From Bradyrhizobium manausense (lineage in GTDB: Bacteria; Pseudomonadota; Alphaproteobacteria; Rhizobiales; Xanthobacteraceae), in NCBI RefSeq assembly GCF_018131105.1, contig NZ_JAFCJI010000001.1:3508001-3572000 (forward strand): a DNA stretch of 64,000 nucleotides, written 5' to 3'. This document shows positions 51,505-60,972 of this stretch, in pieces (position 1 is the first letter of the stretch; each line of letters opens with the position of its first letter). The notes beneath the pieces are model-generated. The model had not been told where the DNA came from. It was given only the letters and a program-made list of their open reading frames with translations, and did not search any database. A program made the position numbers and the translations under genes.

Positions 51505-52760
51505 CAGCCCCCTCCCGCCAGATCGGCGTTGCCGGCGGCGGCTTTGGTTTTCGTACCGCTCTTGTCGGCCACACGCTTGTACCACGAAATCACCCAGGCC
51601 ACGCCCCACATGATCAGGATTCCGGAGAGACTAATCAGCGCATGCATGGCTGATCCCCCGGAGACCTCGGCCAGGATGAAATGGCCGGCGAAGGCCAGGA
51701 AGACGCCGAGGCAGAATATCTCGAGGGAATGCTGGCCGCACAGGATCAGCGGCCGCAGCCACGGCGACTTCAGGCCGGGCCATTCCCGCGGCAGGAAGCG
51801 TACGGTGAGCGCGGCCAGCGCCAGGAAATGCGTGAAGCGCAGCACGTCGAGATCGGTCTTGTCGATCGGATACATCCACTGCTCGAGCCGCTTCGGCATG
51901 AAGTGCGACAGCTGCGGCACGTACCAGGTCAGCGTCACGTAGAACGCCGCCACGATATAGGCGATCGAGATCCACATCGTCACCGGTGATGCCAGAATGC
52001 GCGACATGCGCCGTGCACCTCCGAGCGCGCACCATGCCCCGAACACGAACAGCAATTGCCAGGCGAGCGGATTGAACGCCCAGAAGCCGTTCGGATAGGC
52101 CGAGAAGTAAAGATCGAATTCCCAGGTCGCCGCGTAGAGCAGCGCCGAGAGCGCGAGCGTGACGTCGGGCCGCCGCTTCATCGACCACAGGATCAGCGGC
52201 AGCGCCAGCATCAGCACGATGTACAGCGGCAGCACGTCCATGTTGACGGGGCGGAAGCGCAGCAGCAGCGCCTGGACGATGGTGATGTCGGGCTGCTTGA
52301 GGAAATCCATGATCCCCATCTCTTCGGTGTAGAGCGGGTTCTCAAAGCTGGTCGCGACGTAGGAGATCTCGGCGAGGAAGATCGTGAACAGGAAGACATG
52401 AGCGACATAGATCTGCCAGACCCTCCGCAGGATGCGCGCGGTGGCGATGAGGAAGCCGTTCTCCAGCATCGCGCGGCCATAGACGAAGGCGGCGGTGTAG
52501 CCGGAGATGAAGATGAAGATCTCGGTGGCGTCACTGAAGCCGTAATTGCGGATCGTGAACCAGGTCAGCAGATTCGGCGGCAGATGGTCGATGAAGATCA
52601 GCCACAGCGCGAGGCCCCGGAACAGGTCGAGCCTGAGCTCACGCTCGCCGATGGCGGGCAGCGTGATGGCCGGCGCAACAATGCGCGGCTTGGCTCCCGC
52701 AGGCTTGGCCTCCGCGGTTCCTGCGATCGTCGATCCCGTCACTTGATCGGCAATGGTCAT
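51504..52760 (-). CDS. opgC: OpgC-like acyltransferase (periplasmic glucan modification)
   Basis: A 418-residue membrane protein with about ten helices. It begins after a soluble tail with ERELRLDLFRGLALWLIFIDHLPPNLLTWFT, the conserved DLFRG and H-L-P region of the OpgC (PF10129) acyltransferases, then SDATEIFIFISGYTAAFVYG. Late segments MPKRLEQWMYPIDKTDLDVLRFTHFLALA and LILCGQHSLEIFCLGVFLAF fit the family. OpgC proteins move succinyl-type groups onto osmoregulated periplasmic glucans. Two SGNH genes follow, overlapping or 20 bp apart, so a three-gene modification operon is likely. Confidence 0.9.
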   Translation of the reverse strand: MTIADQVTGSTIAGTAEAKPAGAKPRIVAPAITLPAIGERELRLDLFRGLALWLIFIDHLPPNLLTWFTIRNYGFSDATEIFIFISGYTAAFVYGRAMLENGFLIATARILRRVWQIYVAHVFLFTIFLAEISYVATSFENPLYTEEMGIMDFLKQPDITIVQALLLRFRPVNMDVLPLYIVLMLALPLILWSMKRRPDVTLALSALLYAATWEFDLYFSAYPNGFWAFNPLAWQLLFVFGAWCALGGARRMSRILASPVTMWISIAYIVAAFYVTLTWYVPQLSHFMPKRLEQWMYPIDKTDLDVLRFTHFLALAALTVRFLPREWPGLKSPWLRPLILCGQHSLEIFCLGVFLAFAGHFILAEVSGGSAMHALISLSGILIMWGVAWVISWYKRVADKSGTKTKAAAGNADLAGGG

Positions 52761-52941
52761 CGGGGGCCAAAAACCCTTCCGCAAATCACGACGCTTGAGG
52801 AGTGTACCGGTCCGGCTGTCGCCTAGCAAAGCGGCCGGATCACAATTGAGTTCTACTTCCCCGTGAATTCTGGCGGGACGATGTCGCCCGGGACGCCTGC
52901 AGGGTTTGGTTCCCGGCGGGGTTTTCGTTATGATGGCAGCC

Positions 52942-53334
52942 ATGTACCGCGCCGTGACCCGCCAGATCGAAGTGACCGTCGAGCCGAACTTTGTTCCGGA
53001 GCAGTCGTCGGCCGACCGCTCGCGCTATTTCTGGTCCTACACCATCGTCATCATCAATTCCGGCGATGAGACCGTGCAGCTCAAGACGCGGCACTGGATC
53101 ATCACCGACGCCTCCGGCCGCCAGCAGGAGGTCAAGGGCGAAGGCGTGGTCGGCGAGCAGCCGACACTCGCGCCCGGCGAGCGCTTCGAATACACCTCCG
53201 GCGTGCCGCTCTCGACCGCCTCCGGCTTCATGACCGGTCGCTACCAGATGGTCAGCGCAAGCGGCGAACGCTTCGAGGTCAACGTGCCGACGTTTTCGCT
53301 GGATAGCCCCGACAACAAGCGGGTGTTGAATTAG
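52942..53334 (+). CDS. apaG: ApaG protein
   Basis: A 130-residue fibronectin-III-like protein of the ApaG/DUF525 family. It begins MYRAVTRQIEVTVEPNFVPEQSS and has SYTIVIINSGDETVQLKTRHWIITDASG, GEGVVGEQPTLAPGERFEYTSG and STASGFMTGRYQMV, all conserved. The 130-residue length and the MYRAVTRQIEV start fit best with ATG 52942; ATGs at 52930 and 52933 are possible. ApaG is linked to Co2+/Mg2+ resistance in enterics but its action is not established. It is divergent from opgC. Confidence 0.95.
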   Translation: MYRAVTRQIEVTVEPNFVPEQSSADRSRYFWSYTIVIINSGDETVQLKTRHWIITDASGRQQEVKGEGVVGEQPTLAPGERFEYTSGVPLSTASGFMTGRYQMVSASGERFEVNVPTFSLDSPDNKRVLN

Positions 53335-53373
53335 GGGCTGTCCCTGCACTCGCGATGACGGTGGATGGACCGC

Positions 53374-54381
53374 CTACGCGTCCTCGACGCCCGCCTCATC
53401 CGGCGTGAACTCGTACACGGATGAGCAGAACTCGCAGGTCACGACGACCTTGTCGTCCTTGACCATCGCCGAGCGATCATCCGCCGAAAAGCTCTTCAGC
53501 ATCGAGGCGACCGCATCGCGTGAGCAGGAGCATTGCGCCTTCAAGACGAGCGGATTGAACACGCGCACGCCGCGTTCGTGGAACAGACGATAGAGCAACC
53601 GCTCGCCCGAGAGATCGGGATCGATCAGCTCGACGTCCTCGACGGTCTCGATCAGCGAGCGCGCCTCGACCCAGGCATCGTCCTCGGCGACGCTGTGCAC
53701 CTCAATGCCGTCAGGCGCGTCGCCGGGATGCAGATCGGCCTGCCGCGCGCGCTCCGGGGCCTTCGGCAAAAACTGCATCAGCATGCCGCCGGCGCGCCAG
53801 CGATGCTTGCCGCCGTCGCTCGAGCGCCATTCCTCGCCGACCGCAAGGCGCACGCGCGTCGGGATCTGCTCGGAACGCAGGAAATATTCGTGGGCGGCGT
53901 CCTCGAGGCTGCCGCCGTCGAGTGCGACCAGACCCTGGTAGCGGCTCATGTCCGGCCCCTGGTCGATGGTCATGGCGAGATGACCGCGGCCGAGCAGCGT
54001 ACCGGAGTCCTTGGCGTCGCCGAGACGCTCGGCGTCGAAGCGCGCATAGGCGCGCAGGCGGTCCGGCGCCTGATAGTCCACCACCAGGAACGACACCGGA
54101 CCGTCGGTCTGGGCCTGGAGGATGAAGCGTCCCTCGAATTTCAGCGCCGAGCCGAGCAGCGTCGTCAGCACGATGGCCTCGCCGAGCAGCTTGCCGACAG
54201 GTGCGGGATAATCGTGCTTGGTCAGGATCTCGTCGAGCGCAGGGCCGAGTCGCACCAGGCGACCGCGCACATCGAGCGCGTCGACCTCGTAGGGCAGCAC
54301 GGCGTCATCGATCGGAACCGCCGATGGCGCGCGAACCGGGCCTTCAGGCCCGGCTTTCATGTCAGGGGATTGGGAAACCAT
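53374..54381 (-). CDS. hslO: Redox-regulated chaperone Hsp33
   Basis: A 335-residue oxidative-stress chaperone. The C-terminal zinc switch is CSC (LKAQCSCSRDAV) followed after about 30 residues by CEFC (VVTCEFCSSVYEF), the CxC-X(27-32)-CxxC pattern. The N-terminal core has VRGRLVRLGPALDEILTKHDYP and LGEAIVLTTLLGSALKFEGRF. Disulfide formation activates it as a holdase. It is convergent with apaG at 39 bp and downstream of argF across the family C repeat. Confidence 0.95.
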   Translation of the reverse strand: MVSQSPDMKAGPEGPVRAPSAVPIDDAVLPYEVDALDVRGRLVRLGPALDEILTKHDYPAPVGKLLGEAIVLTTLLGSALKFEGRFILQAQTDGPVSFLVVDYQAPDRLRAYARFDAERLGDAKDSGTLLGRGHLAMTIDQGPDMSRYQGLVALDGGSLEDAAHEYFLRSEQIPTRVRLAVGEEWRSSDGGKHRWRAGGMLMQFLPKAPERARQADLHPGDAPDGIEVHSVAEDDAWVEARSLIETVEDVELIDPDLSGERLLYRLFHERGVRVFNPLVLKAQCSCSRDAVASMLKSFSADDRSAMVKDDKVVVTCEFCSSVYEFTPDEAGVEDA

Positions 54382-54479
54382 GGCGCTCTATCTGGGGTCG
54401 GAGGGCGGGAAATGGAAGGGGCGCGAGGTGGTGCGTTCCGGGTGCAGGTAGCGTTCTACGAAGCAACCTCAAACTCGTT

Positions 54480-54613
54480 GTCGTCCCGGACAAGCGAAGC
54501 GCAGATCCGGGACCCGTAACCACAGGCCAAAGTTTGGCGAAGACCGTCAGTCTCGACCAACCTGCCATAAGAAACTTCACACGGTATGGGTCCCGGCCTT
54601 CGCCGGAACGACA
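54480..54613. repeat. Family C palindromic repeat (copy 2)
   Basis: GTCGTCCCGGACAAGCG at the left and CCCGGCCTTCGCCGGAACGAC at the right, with AACCACAGGCCAAAGTTTGGCGAAGACCG internal. Same family as 20982-21119 with a variant left arm. It lies in the 268-bp gap between argF and hslO, where no gene is seen. Confidence 0.8.
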
Positions 54614-54649
54614 ATTGTGTATGGGGCTGCAACCGGGCCTCTGGCCAGA

Positions 54650-55573
54650 TTACTTCACCGCGTCAAAACACCAGGCCAGAATGCCCTTCTGCGCGTGCAG
54701 GCGGTTTTCGGCCTCGTCGAACACGACCGATTGCGGGCCGTCGATCACCTCGTCGGTGACTTCCTCGCCGCGATGGGCGGGCAGGCAGTGCATGAACAGC
54801 GCGTCGGGCTTGGCCAGCGACATCAGCTTGGAATTGACCTGGTAGGGCTTCAGCACGTTGTGGCGGTGCTCGCCTTCCTTGTCGCCCATCGACACCCAGG
54901 TGTCGGTGACGACGCAGTCGGCGCCCTTCACGGCGGCTTCCGCATCGGTGCCGAGCACGATCGATGCGTTGGTGGCCTTGATGAAGTCCCGCATCACCTT
55001 CTTCGGGGCGAGTTCCGGCGGCGTCGCGACATTGAGCTTGAACTTGAAGCGTTCGGCGGCATGGGCCCAGGACGCCAGCACATTGTTGTCGTCACCGGTC
55101 CAGGCCACGGTCCGGCCTTCGATCGGACCGCGATGCTCCTCATAGGTCATGAGGTCGGCCATCACCTGGCATGGATGCGAACGCCGCGTCAGGCCGTTGA
55201 TGACAGGCACGGTCGCGTTCGCCGCAAGCTCCAGCAACGCCTCGTGGTTGAGGATGCGGATCATGATGGCGTCGACATAGCGCGACAGCACGCGCGCGGT
55301 GTCGGCGATGGTCTCGCCGCGGCCGAGCTGCATCTCGGCGCCGGTGAGCATGATGGGCTCGCCGCCGAGCTGGCGCATGGCGACATCGAACGAAACGCGC
55401 GTGCGGGTCGACGGACGCTCGAAGATCATCGCCAGCGTCTTGCCTTCGAGCGGCCGCACCGGCTGATGCGCCTTCTGCTTCGCCTTCATGGCGGAGGAGG
55501 CCGCGAGCATGCTCTTGAGCTCCGACAGCGGCAGCTCGTTGATATCGAGGAAGTGCTTGGGGGTCTTGCTCAT
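54650..55573 (-). CDS. argF: Ornithine carbamoyltransferase
   Basis: A 307-residue enzyme that makes citrulline from ornithine and carbamoyl phosphate in arginine biosynthesis. Motifs: carbamoyl phosphate site [15 protein letters not shown] (STRT), HPCQVMADL (HPCQ), and the ornithine loop [13 protein letters not shown] (HCLP). Also [10 protein letters not shown] at the C-terminal domain. Its ATG shares its A with the argD stop, so it is coupled to argD. The protein length and start fit the family. Confidence 0.96.
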   Translation of the reverse strand: MSKTPKHFLDINELPLSELKSMLAASSAMKAKQKAHQPVRPLEGKTLAMIFERPSTRTRVSFDVAMRQLGGEPIMLTGAEMQLGRGETIADTARVLSRYVDAIMIRILNHEALLELAANATVPVINGLTRRSHPCQVMADLMTYEEHRGPIEGRTVAWTGDDNNVLASWAHAAERFKFKLNVATPPELAPKKVMRDFIKATNASIVLGTDAEAAVKGADCVVTDTWVSMGDKEGEHRHNVLKPYQVNSKLMSLAKPDALFMHCLPAHRGEEVTDEVIDGPQSVVFDEAENRLHAQKGILAWCFDAVK

Positions 55574-56775
55574 CAGCTTGCCGCCCGCTTGTTGCCTGAG
55601 AGCGCCGTGCAGGCGCGTTCGAGCCGCGCAACGCTGTCCTCGATCTCGGCCTCGGTGACGATCAGGGGCGGCAGGAAGCGCACGACATTGTCGCCGGCGC
55701 CGACGGTGAGCAGCTTTTCATTGCGGAGCGCAGCGACGAGATCGCCGGAGGGCACCACGGCCTTGATGCCGATCAAAAGCCCCTCGCCGCGAATCTCGCT
55801 GACGATATCGGGGTGACGGTCGATCACGGAGGCGAGCTTCTGCTTGAGCAGCAGCGACATCTTCTGCACGTGGTCGAAGAAGCCGGGCTTGAGCATGACA
55901 TCGAGCACGGCATTCGCAGCCGCGATCGCCAGCGGATTGCCGCCGAAGGTCGAGCCGTGCGAGCCGGGTCCCATGCCGGAGGCGGCCTCAGCGGTCGCCA
56001 GCACCGCGCCGATCGGGAAGCCGCCGCCGAGCGCCTTGGCCAGCGACATCACATCGGGCGTCACGCCGGTGCGGCGGTGCGCGAACAGATCGCCGGTGCG
56101 GCCCATGCCGGTCTGCACCTCGTCAAACGCAAGCAGCAGGCCTTTCTCGTCGCAAAGCTGACGCAGCGCCTTGAGGAAAGTCGGCGTCGCCGAGCGCACG
56201 CCGCCCTCGCCCTGGATCGGCTCGATCAGGATGCCGGCAGTGTGCGGACCGATCGCCTTCTTCACGGCCTCGATGTCGCCGTGCGGGACCTGATCGAAAC
56301 CCTCCATCGGCGGACCAAACCCTTCGAGATATTTTGCCGAGCCCGTCGCGGCCAGCGTCGCCAGCGTGCGGCCGTGGAAGGCGCCCTCGAAGGTGATGAT
56401 GCGATAGCGCTCGGGATGGCCCTTGGAGAAGTGATAATGGCGGACCAGCTTGATCACGCCCTCCAGCGCTTCAGCGCCGGAATTGCAGAAGAACACGAAG
56501 TCCGCAAAGCTCTCGTTGCACAGGCGCTGGGCGAGCTTCTCGCCGTCCGGGCTCTGGAACAGGTTCGACATGTGCCAGAGCCTGGTCGCCTGCTCCTGCA
56601 ACGCCTTGACCAGCGCCGGATGGGCATGGCCGAGCGCATTCACCGCCACGCCCGAGGTGAAATCGAGATAGCGATCGCCGTTGGTTGCGATCAACCAGAC
56701 GCCTTCACCGCGCTCAAAACCGATGTCGGCCCTGGCGAAAACGGGGAGCAAATGCGGCGCTGCGCTGTTGGTCAT
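55573..56775 (-). CDS. argD: Acetylornithine aminotransferase
   Basis: A 400-residue class III PLP aminotransferase that converts N-acetylglutamate semialdehyde to N-acetylornithine. Landmarks: [80 protein letters not shown] and the PLP lysine in [15 protein letters not shown]. The ATG 56775 gives the normal length; a longer frame upstream in the leader is not supported. It forms an operon with argF. Confidence 0.95.
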   Translation of the reverse strand: MTNSAAPHLLPVFARADIGFERGEGVWLIATNGDRYLDFTSGVAVNALGHAHPALVKALQEQATRLWHMSNLFQSPDGEKLAQRLCNESFADFVFFCNSGAEALEGVIKLVRHYHFSKGHPERYRIITFEGAFHGRTLATLAATGSAKYLEGFGPPMEGFDQVPHGDIEAVKKAIGPHTAGILIEPIQGEGGVRSATPTFLKALRQLCDEKGLLLAFDEVQTGMGRTGDLFAHRRTGVTPDVMSLAKALGGGFPIGAVLATAEAASGMGPGSHGSTFGGNPLAIAAANAVLDVMLKPGFFDHVQKMSLLLKQKLASVIDRHPDIVSEIRGEGLLIGIKAVVPSGDLVAALRNEKLLTVGAGDNVVRFLPPLIVTEAEIEDSVARLERACTALSGNKRAAS

Positions 56776-56837
56776 GACGATCACTTGATTGTTGCGGACG
56801 GACGACGCGTGCATTGCGCAACGCACCATTGACCGGC

Positions 56838-56875
56838 CCGGAAAACGAAACGTGCCGCCTTTTAAGGGCGGCACG
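56838..56875 (-). terminator. Candidate attenuator hairpin upstream of argD
   Basis: CGTGCCGCC (56851-56859) is inverted as GGCGGCACG (56867-56875), a 9-bp stem extended by one T-G pair, with a 5-nt loop. On the minus strand it is followed by TTTCGTTTT, terminator-like, and it lies about 75 nt before the argD ATG. A regulatory role in arginine biosynthesis is a guess. Confidence 0.4.
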
Positions 56876-56938
56876 CATGACCATCTTAGGCCTGGTGAAA
56901 CGGGTGTCAATGCCGCCCGGAAAGCCTGGCGAAACGCT

Positions 56939-57152
56939 GAATCCGTAGTCTTGCGGTGACGAATTTGCGGGATTTCCACCACGGAACATGTGGAAGCGAG
57001 TCGGCGGACTCTTGCGCGCGAGTCACGCCATATTGTAGCGTTTGGCTTGTCAGATACGACATCTCGTGCAGCGGTTCTGATCCCAAGAGTCCTCTTTGTA
57101 CCGGCGTAAACGTTCGGGCGTCTCATCGCGCCCGGCGAGCCTTAAGGGATTC
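56939..57152. promoter_or_regulatory. gcrA: Cluster of six GANTC (CcrM) sites upstream of gcrA
   Basis: GANTC occurs at 56939, 56998, 57007, 57020, 57087 and 57148, six sites in 214 bp, in the 457-bp gap between argD and gcrA. GANTC is the CcrM methylation target in alphaproteobacteria, and GcrA acts at promoters carrying methylated GANTC. The cluster suggests methylation-dependent control of gcrA. The rest of the interval holds the argD hairpin and no gene. Confidence 0.6.
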
Positions 57153-57232
57153 TGGCGGCACGGGTTTTTCGAAGCTTAGGCATTCGCCGTGCGGCCCCAG
57201 GATGGCGGGCGCGCGGCGAAGGAAAGGGTGCA

Positions 57233-57745
57233 ATGACGGTTTTGACCTGGTCCGACGATCGCGTCGAACAGCTTAAAAAGCTCTGGGAGGCCGGACTTTC
57301 GGCCAGCCAGATCGCCGCTGAGCTTGGGAATGTCACCCGTAACGCCGTGATCGGCAAGGTTCACAGGCTCGGCCTGTCCGGCCGCGCCAAGAGCCCGTCT
57401 TCGGCAGCTCCGCGGCCGCGCAAGGCGCGTCCCGCGCAGCACATGATGCGGGTGAGCCGCCCGATCTCACGCGGCAACACCGCGCTGGCGCAGGCCTTCG
57501 AGGTCGAGGTCGAGGCCGAACCGGTCACCTACGACAACGTGGTGCCGATGAGCCAGCGGCTATCGCTGCTCGAGCTGAACGAGGCGACCTGCCACTGGCC
57601 GGTCGGCGATCCCTCGAGCCCGGATTTCTTCTTCTGCGGCGGCAAGGCACTCTCCGGCCTGCCCTATTGCGCCCAGCACTCGCGCGTGGCGTATCAGCCG
57701 GCCGCCGATCGCCGTCGTGCGGCGCCGAAGCCGGGCACGCGCTGA
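57233..57745 (+). CDS. gcrA: GcrA cell-cycle regulator
   Basis: A 170-residue alphaproteobacterial cell-cycle regulator. The N-terminal DNA-binding part is VLTWSDDRVEQLKKLWEAGLSASQIAAELGNVTRNAVIGKVHRLGLSGR (first 50 residues; helix-turn-helix), followed by a basic linker. The C-terminal domain has LSLLELNEATCHWPVGDP and FFCGGKALSGLPYCAQHSRVAYQP, which binds sigma-70 in characterised GcrA. It activates promoters with methylated GANTC sites. A strong bidirectional terminator separates it from phoB. Confidence 0.95.
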   Translation: MTVLTWSDDRVEQLKKLWEAGLSASQIAAELGNVTRNAVIGKVHRLGLSGRAKSPSSAAPRPRKARPAQHMMRVSRPISRGNTALAQAFEVEVEAEPVTYDNVVPMSQRLSLLELNEATCHWPVGDPSSPDFFFCGGKALSGLPYCAQHSRVAYQPAADRRRAAPKPGTR

Positions 57746-57796
57746 GCACAGCCTTGGACGACGTCGTTCCGGCACAGGCCGGGCCGATCGAGACAT

Positions 57797-57826
57797 AAAA
57801 AAGCGCGCCACCGGGCGCGCTTTTTT
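57797..57826. terminator. Bidirectional intrinsic terminator between gcrA and phoB
   Basis: AAAAAAGCGCGCC (57797-57809) and GGCGCGCTTTTTT (57814-57826) form a 13-bp stem with a 4-nt loop. The A-run on one side and T-run on the other make it usable from both strands, serving the convergent gcrA and phoB genes. Confidence 0.9.
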
Positions 57827-57843
57827 GTTTGGCTAGCGTGCAG

Positions 57844-58557
57844 CTAGCTCGATGCCTGCTCCGCCTTCGCAAAGCGGTCATCGAGCGCGTAGCCGGCGCC
57901 GCGGACGGTGCGGATCGGGTCCTGCTCGCGGCCGAGATTGAGCAGCTTGCGCAAACGGCCGATATGCACGTCGACGGTGCGCTCGTCGATATAGATGTCG
58001 CGGCCCCAGACGCTATCGAGCAACTGCTCGCGCGAGAACACCCGGCCGGGATGCTCCAGGAAGAACTCGAGCAGGCGATACTCGGTCGGGCCGAGATCGA
58101 TCGGCCGTCCGGAGCGCGCCACGCGCCGCTTCTCGCGGTCGAGCTCGATGTCGCCGAAGGCCAGGACGGTTGCCAGCCGCTCGGGGCTGGCGCGCCGCAG
58201 CAGGCCCTTCACGCGCGCGAGCAGCTCGGGCACCGAGAACGGCTTGACGATATAATCGTCGGCGCCGGTCGCGAGGCCCCGCACCCGCTCGCTCTCCTCG
58301 CCGCGCGCGGTGAGCATGATGATCGGCAGCTGCTTGGTGTCGGACCGCGTCCGCAGCCGGCGGCACAGCTCGATGCCCGACAGTCCCGGCAACATCCAGT
58401 CGAGCACGATCAGATCGGGGATGTGCTCCTTGAGGCGGGTGTCGGCGTCGTCACCGCGCATCACCGTCTCGACGTCATAACCGTCGCCTTCGAGGTTGTA
58501 GCGAAGAAGCTCGGTCAGAGCCTCCTCGTCCTCAACCACCATAATGCGTGCGCCCAT
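57844..58557 (-). CDS. phoB: Phosphate regulon response regulator PhoB
   Basis: A 237-residue OmpR/PhoB-type regulator. Receiver domain residues 1-120: IMVVEDEEAL (acidic pair), PDLIVLDWMLPG with phosphoacceptor Asp, IIMLTARGEE and DYIVKPFSVPELLARV (Lys). C-terminal winged helix 130-230: LGPTEYRLLEFFLEHPGRVFSREQLL and VDVHIGRLRKLL. It binds Pho boxes such as that at 63223 when phosphate is scarce. It is the last gene of the phoR-pst-phoU-phoB unit. Confidence 0.95.
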   Translation of the reverse strand: MGARIMVVEDEEALTELLRYNLEGDGYDVETVMRGDDADTRLKEHIPDLIVLDWMLPGLSGIELCRRLRTRSDTKQLPIIMLTARGEESERVRGLATGADDYIVKPFSVPELLARVKGLLRRASPERLATVLAFGDIELDREKRRVARSGRPIDLGPTEYRLLEFFLEHPGRVFSREQLLDSVWGRDIYIDERTVDVHIGRLRKLLNLGREQDPIRTVRGAGYALDDRFAKAEQASS

Positions 58558-58579
58558 AGGGTCGTCGCTCCTTGAGGAT

Positions 58580-59296
58580 TCAGGTATTGGGGACCGTCGT
58601 GGCGAAGGTCGTCATGTCGCCCTTCGGCCGCTTGTCGGTGATGGCCTGGCCTTCGATCATGTAGAACACGGTCTCGGCAATGTTGGTGGCATGGTCGCCG
58701 ATCCGCTCGATGTTCTTGGCGCAGAACATCAGATGGATGCAGAACGAGATGTTGCGCGGATCCTCCATCATGTAGGTGAGGAGCTCGCGGAACAGCGAGG
58801 TGCAGATGGCATCGACTTCCTCGTCGCCCTTCCACACCGCCATCGCCGCCGGCAGATCATGCGCGGCATAGGCGTCCAGCACCGACTTAACCTGCTGCTG
58901 AACGAGATCGGTCATGTGCTCGAGGCCACGGAACAGCTTGAGCGGATGGAAATCCGTCTCCAGCGCGGCGACGCGCTTGCCCATGTTCTTGGCGAGGTCG
59001 CCGATCCGCTCGAGATCGGTGGCGACGCGCATGGCGCCGACGATCTCGCGCAGATCCACCGCCATCGGCTGGCGGCGCGCGATGGTGAGCACGGCGCGCT
59101 CCTCGATCTTCTTCTGGAGCGCGTCGAGCTCCGCATCGATGGTGACCACGCGCTGGCCGAGCGCGACGTCGCGGCGGATCAGCGCATCGACGGAATCGAC
59201 GATCATGCGCTCGGCGATGCCGCCCATCTCGGCCACCAGGCGCGTGAGCTCCTGGAGGTCGGTGTCGAAAGCTTTTGCGGTATGTTCAGAACCCAT
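58580..59296 (-). CDS. phoU: Phosphate transport regulator PhoU
   Basis: A 238-residue all-helical protein of two PhoU repeats. It starts GSEHTAKAFDTDLQELTRLVAEMGGIAERM and has IDAELDALQKKIEERAVLTIARRQPMAVDLREIVGAMRVATDLERIGDLAKNM, then in the second repeat FCAKNIERIGDHATNIAETV. The acidic E.IGD clusters are the metal-binding sites. PhoU links Pst transport activity to PhoR signalling. It is between pstB (11 bp) and phoB (22 bp). Confidence 0.95.
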   Translation of the reverse strand: MGSEHTAKAFDTDLQELTRLVAEMGGIAERMIVDSVDALIRRDVALGQRVVTIDAELDALQKKIEERAVLTIARRQPMAVDLREIVGAMRVATDLERIGDLAKNMGKRVAALETDFHPLKLFRGLEHMTDLVQQQVKSVLDAYAAHDLPAAMAVWKGDEEVDAICTSLFRELLTYMMEDPRNISFCIHLMFCAKNIERIGDHATNIAETVFYMIEGQAITDKRPKGDMTTFATTVPNT

Positions 59297-59307
59297 GTTC
59301 CGTCTCC

Positions 59308-60129
59308 TCAGCCGAACCGGCCGGTGATGTAATCCTGCGTGCGCCGGTCGGTCGGCGACGTGAAGATCTTGCTGGTGTCGTCGAACTCGATCAGCTCGCC
59401 GAGATACATGAAGGCGGTCTTGTCGGAGACGCGGGCCGCCTGCTGCATGTTATGGGTGACGATCGCGATCGTGTAGTTCTCGGACAGTTCCTGGATCAGC
59501 TCCTCGACCTTGGCGGTCGAGATCGGATCGAGCGCCGAGCAGGGCTCGTCGAACAGGATCACCTCGGGCCGCACCGCGACGGTGCGGGCGATGCAGAGAC
59601 GCTGCTGCTGGCCGCCGGAGAGCGACAGGCCGGAGGCGTTGAGCTTGTCCTTGACCTCGTTCCAGAGCGCGCCGCCGCGCAGCGCCTTCTCGACGCGGTC
59701 GTCCATCTCGGACTTCGAGATCTTCTCATAGAGACGGATGCCGAAGGCGATGTTCTCGTAGATCGTCATCGGGAACGGCGTCGGCTTCTGGAACACCATG
59801 CCGACGCGGGCGCGCAGCAGGTTGAGGTCCAGCTTGGGGTCGAGGATATTGGTCTGGTCGAGCATCAGCTGACCGATGACGCGCTGGCCCGGATAAAGGT
59901 CGTACATCCGGTTGAAGATGCGCAGCAGGGTCGACTTGCCGCAGCCGGACGGGCCGATGAAGGCCGTGACACGGTTGGTGCCGAGCGCCAGATTGATGTT
60001 CTTCAGCGCGTGGTGCTCACCGTAATAGAAGTTGAGGTTGCGCACCGTTACCTTGGCAGGCGCCTCGGGCAGCACCGGCGCCTGGGGCAGTCCGCCGGAC
60101 GCACTCATCGATACGGAAAGATCGGTCAT
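59308..60129 (-). CDS. pstB: Phosphate ABC transporter ATP-binding protein
   Basis: A 273-residue ATPase. Walker [11 protein letters not shown]-loop [11 protein letters not shown], signature [10 protein letters not shown], Walker [14 protein letters not shown]-loop AIVTHNM. ATG 60129 overlaps the pstA stop by four bases (ATGA); the longer frame upstream runs inside pstA. It powers uptake by PstCA. Confidence 0.96.
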   Translation of the reverse strand: MTDLSVSMSASGGLPQAPVLPEAPAKVTVRNLNFYYGEHHALKNINLALGTNRVTAFIGPSGCGKSTLLRIFNRMYDLYPGQRVIGQLMLDQTNILDPKLDLNLLRARVGMVFQKPTPFPMTIYENIAFGIRLYEKISKSEMDDRVEKALRGGALWNEVKDKLNASGLSLSGGQQQRLCIARTVAVRPEVILFDEPCSALDPISTAKVEELIQELSENYTIAIVTHNMQQAARVSDKTAFMYLGELIEFDDTSKIFTSPTDRRTQDYITGRFG

Positions 60130-60971
60130 TTTGCAGTCCTCTCGGCGCCGAGAATGCGCGCGCCAATGTTCAAGGCAAGCACAGTGAGGGTGATCAGCAG
60201 CGCGCCGCTCCAGGCGAGCTGCTTCCAATAGGCGTAAGGGCTCTGGACGAAATTGTTGATGGTCACAGGCAGGTTCGCCATCGTCTTGTTCAGGCCGAGG
60301 CTGAAGAACTGGTTCGACAGCGCGGTGAAGAGCAGCGGCGCGGTCTCGCCGGCGACGCGGGCGGTGGCGAGCAGCACGCCGGTGATGAGGCCGGAGCGCG
60401 CGGCGCGGTAGGCGATCCGCTTGATCACCAGCGAGCGCGGCAGGCCGAGCGCGGAGGCCGCCTCGCGCAACGCGTTCGGCACCAGCAGCAGCATGTCCTC
60501 GGTCGTGCGCAGCACCACCGGGATCACGATGACGGCGAGCGCGAGCGAGCCTGCGATCGCCGAGAAGCCGCGCATCGGCACCACCACCGCGCCGTAGATG
60601 AACAGGCCGATGATGATCGAGGGCGCCGACAGCAGGATGTCGTTGATGAAGCGGATCACCGAGGTCAGCTTGTCGTTGCGGCCATACTCGGCGAGATAGG
60701 TGCCGGCGAACAGGCCGAGCGGCGCGCCGATGCCGACGCCGATCACGGTCATGATCACCGAGCCGACGATGGCGTTGCGCAGGCCGCCTTCGGTCGAGCC
60801 CGGGGGCGGGGTGTCGGAGATGAACAGGTCGAGGTTCAGGCCCGCCAACCCGTTATAAAGCAGTGTCATCAGGATCAGCGCGAGCCAGGTGACGCCGAAG
60901 GCGGCTGCCCCGATGCAGAGCCCGCGAATGACGATGTCCTTGCGGCGGCGGCGCGAATAGATCGGGTTCAT
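60126..60971 (-). CDS. pstA: Phosphate ABC transporter permease PstA
   Basis: A 281-residue membrane protein with six helices. It carries the binding-protein-dependent permease loop near [25 protein letters not shown] and segments [29 protein letters not shown] and [23 protein letters not shown]. It forms the channel with PstC. It starts one base after the pstC stop and overlaps pstB. Confidence 0.95.
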   Translation of the reverse strand: MNPIYSRRRRKDIVIRGLCIGAAAFGVTWLALILMTLLYNGLAGLNLDLFISDTPPPGSTEGGLRNAIVGSVIMTVIGVGIGAPLGLFAGTYLAEYGRNDKLTSVIRFINDILLSAPSIIIGLFIYGAVVVPMRGFSAIAGSLALAVIVIPVVLRTTEDMLLLVPNALREAASALGLPRSLVIKRIAYRAARSGLITGVLLATARVAGETAPLLFTALSNQFFSLGLNKTMANLPVTINNFVQSPYAYWKQLAWSGALLITLTVLALNIGARILGAERTAK

Positions 60972-60972
60972 G

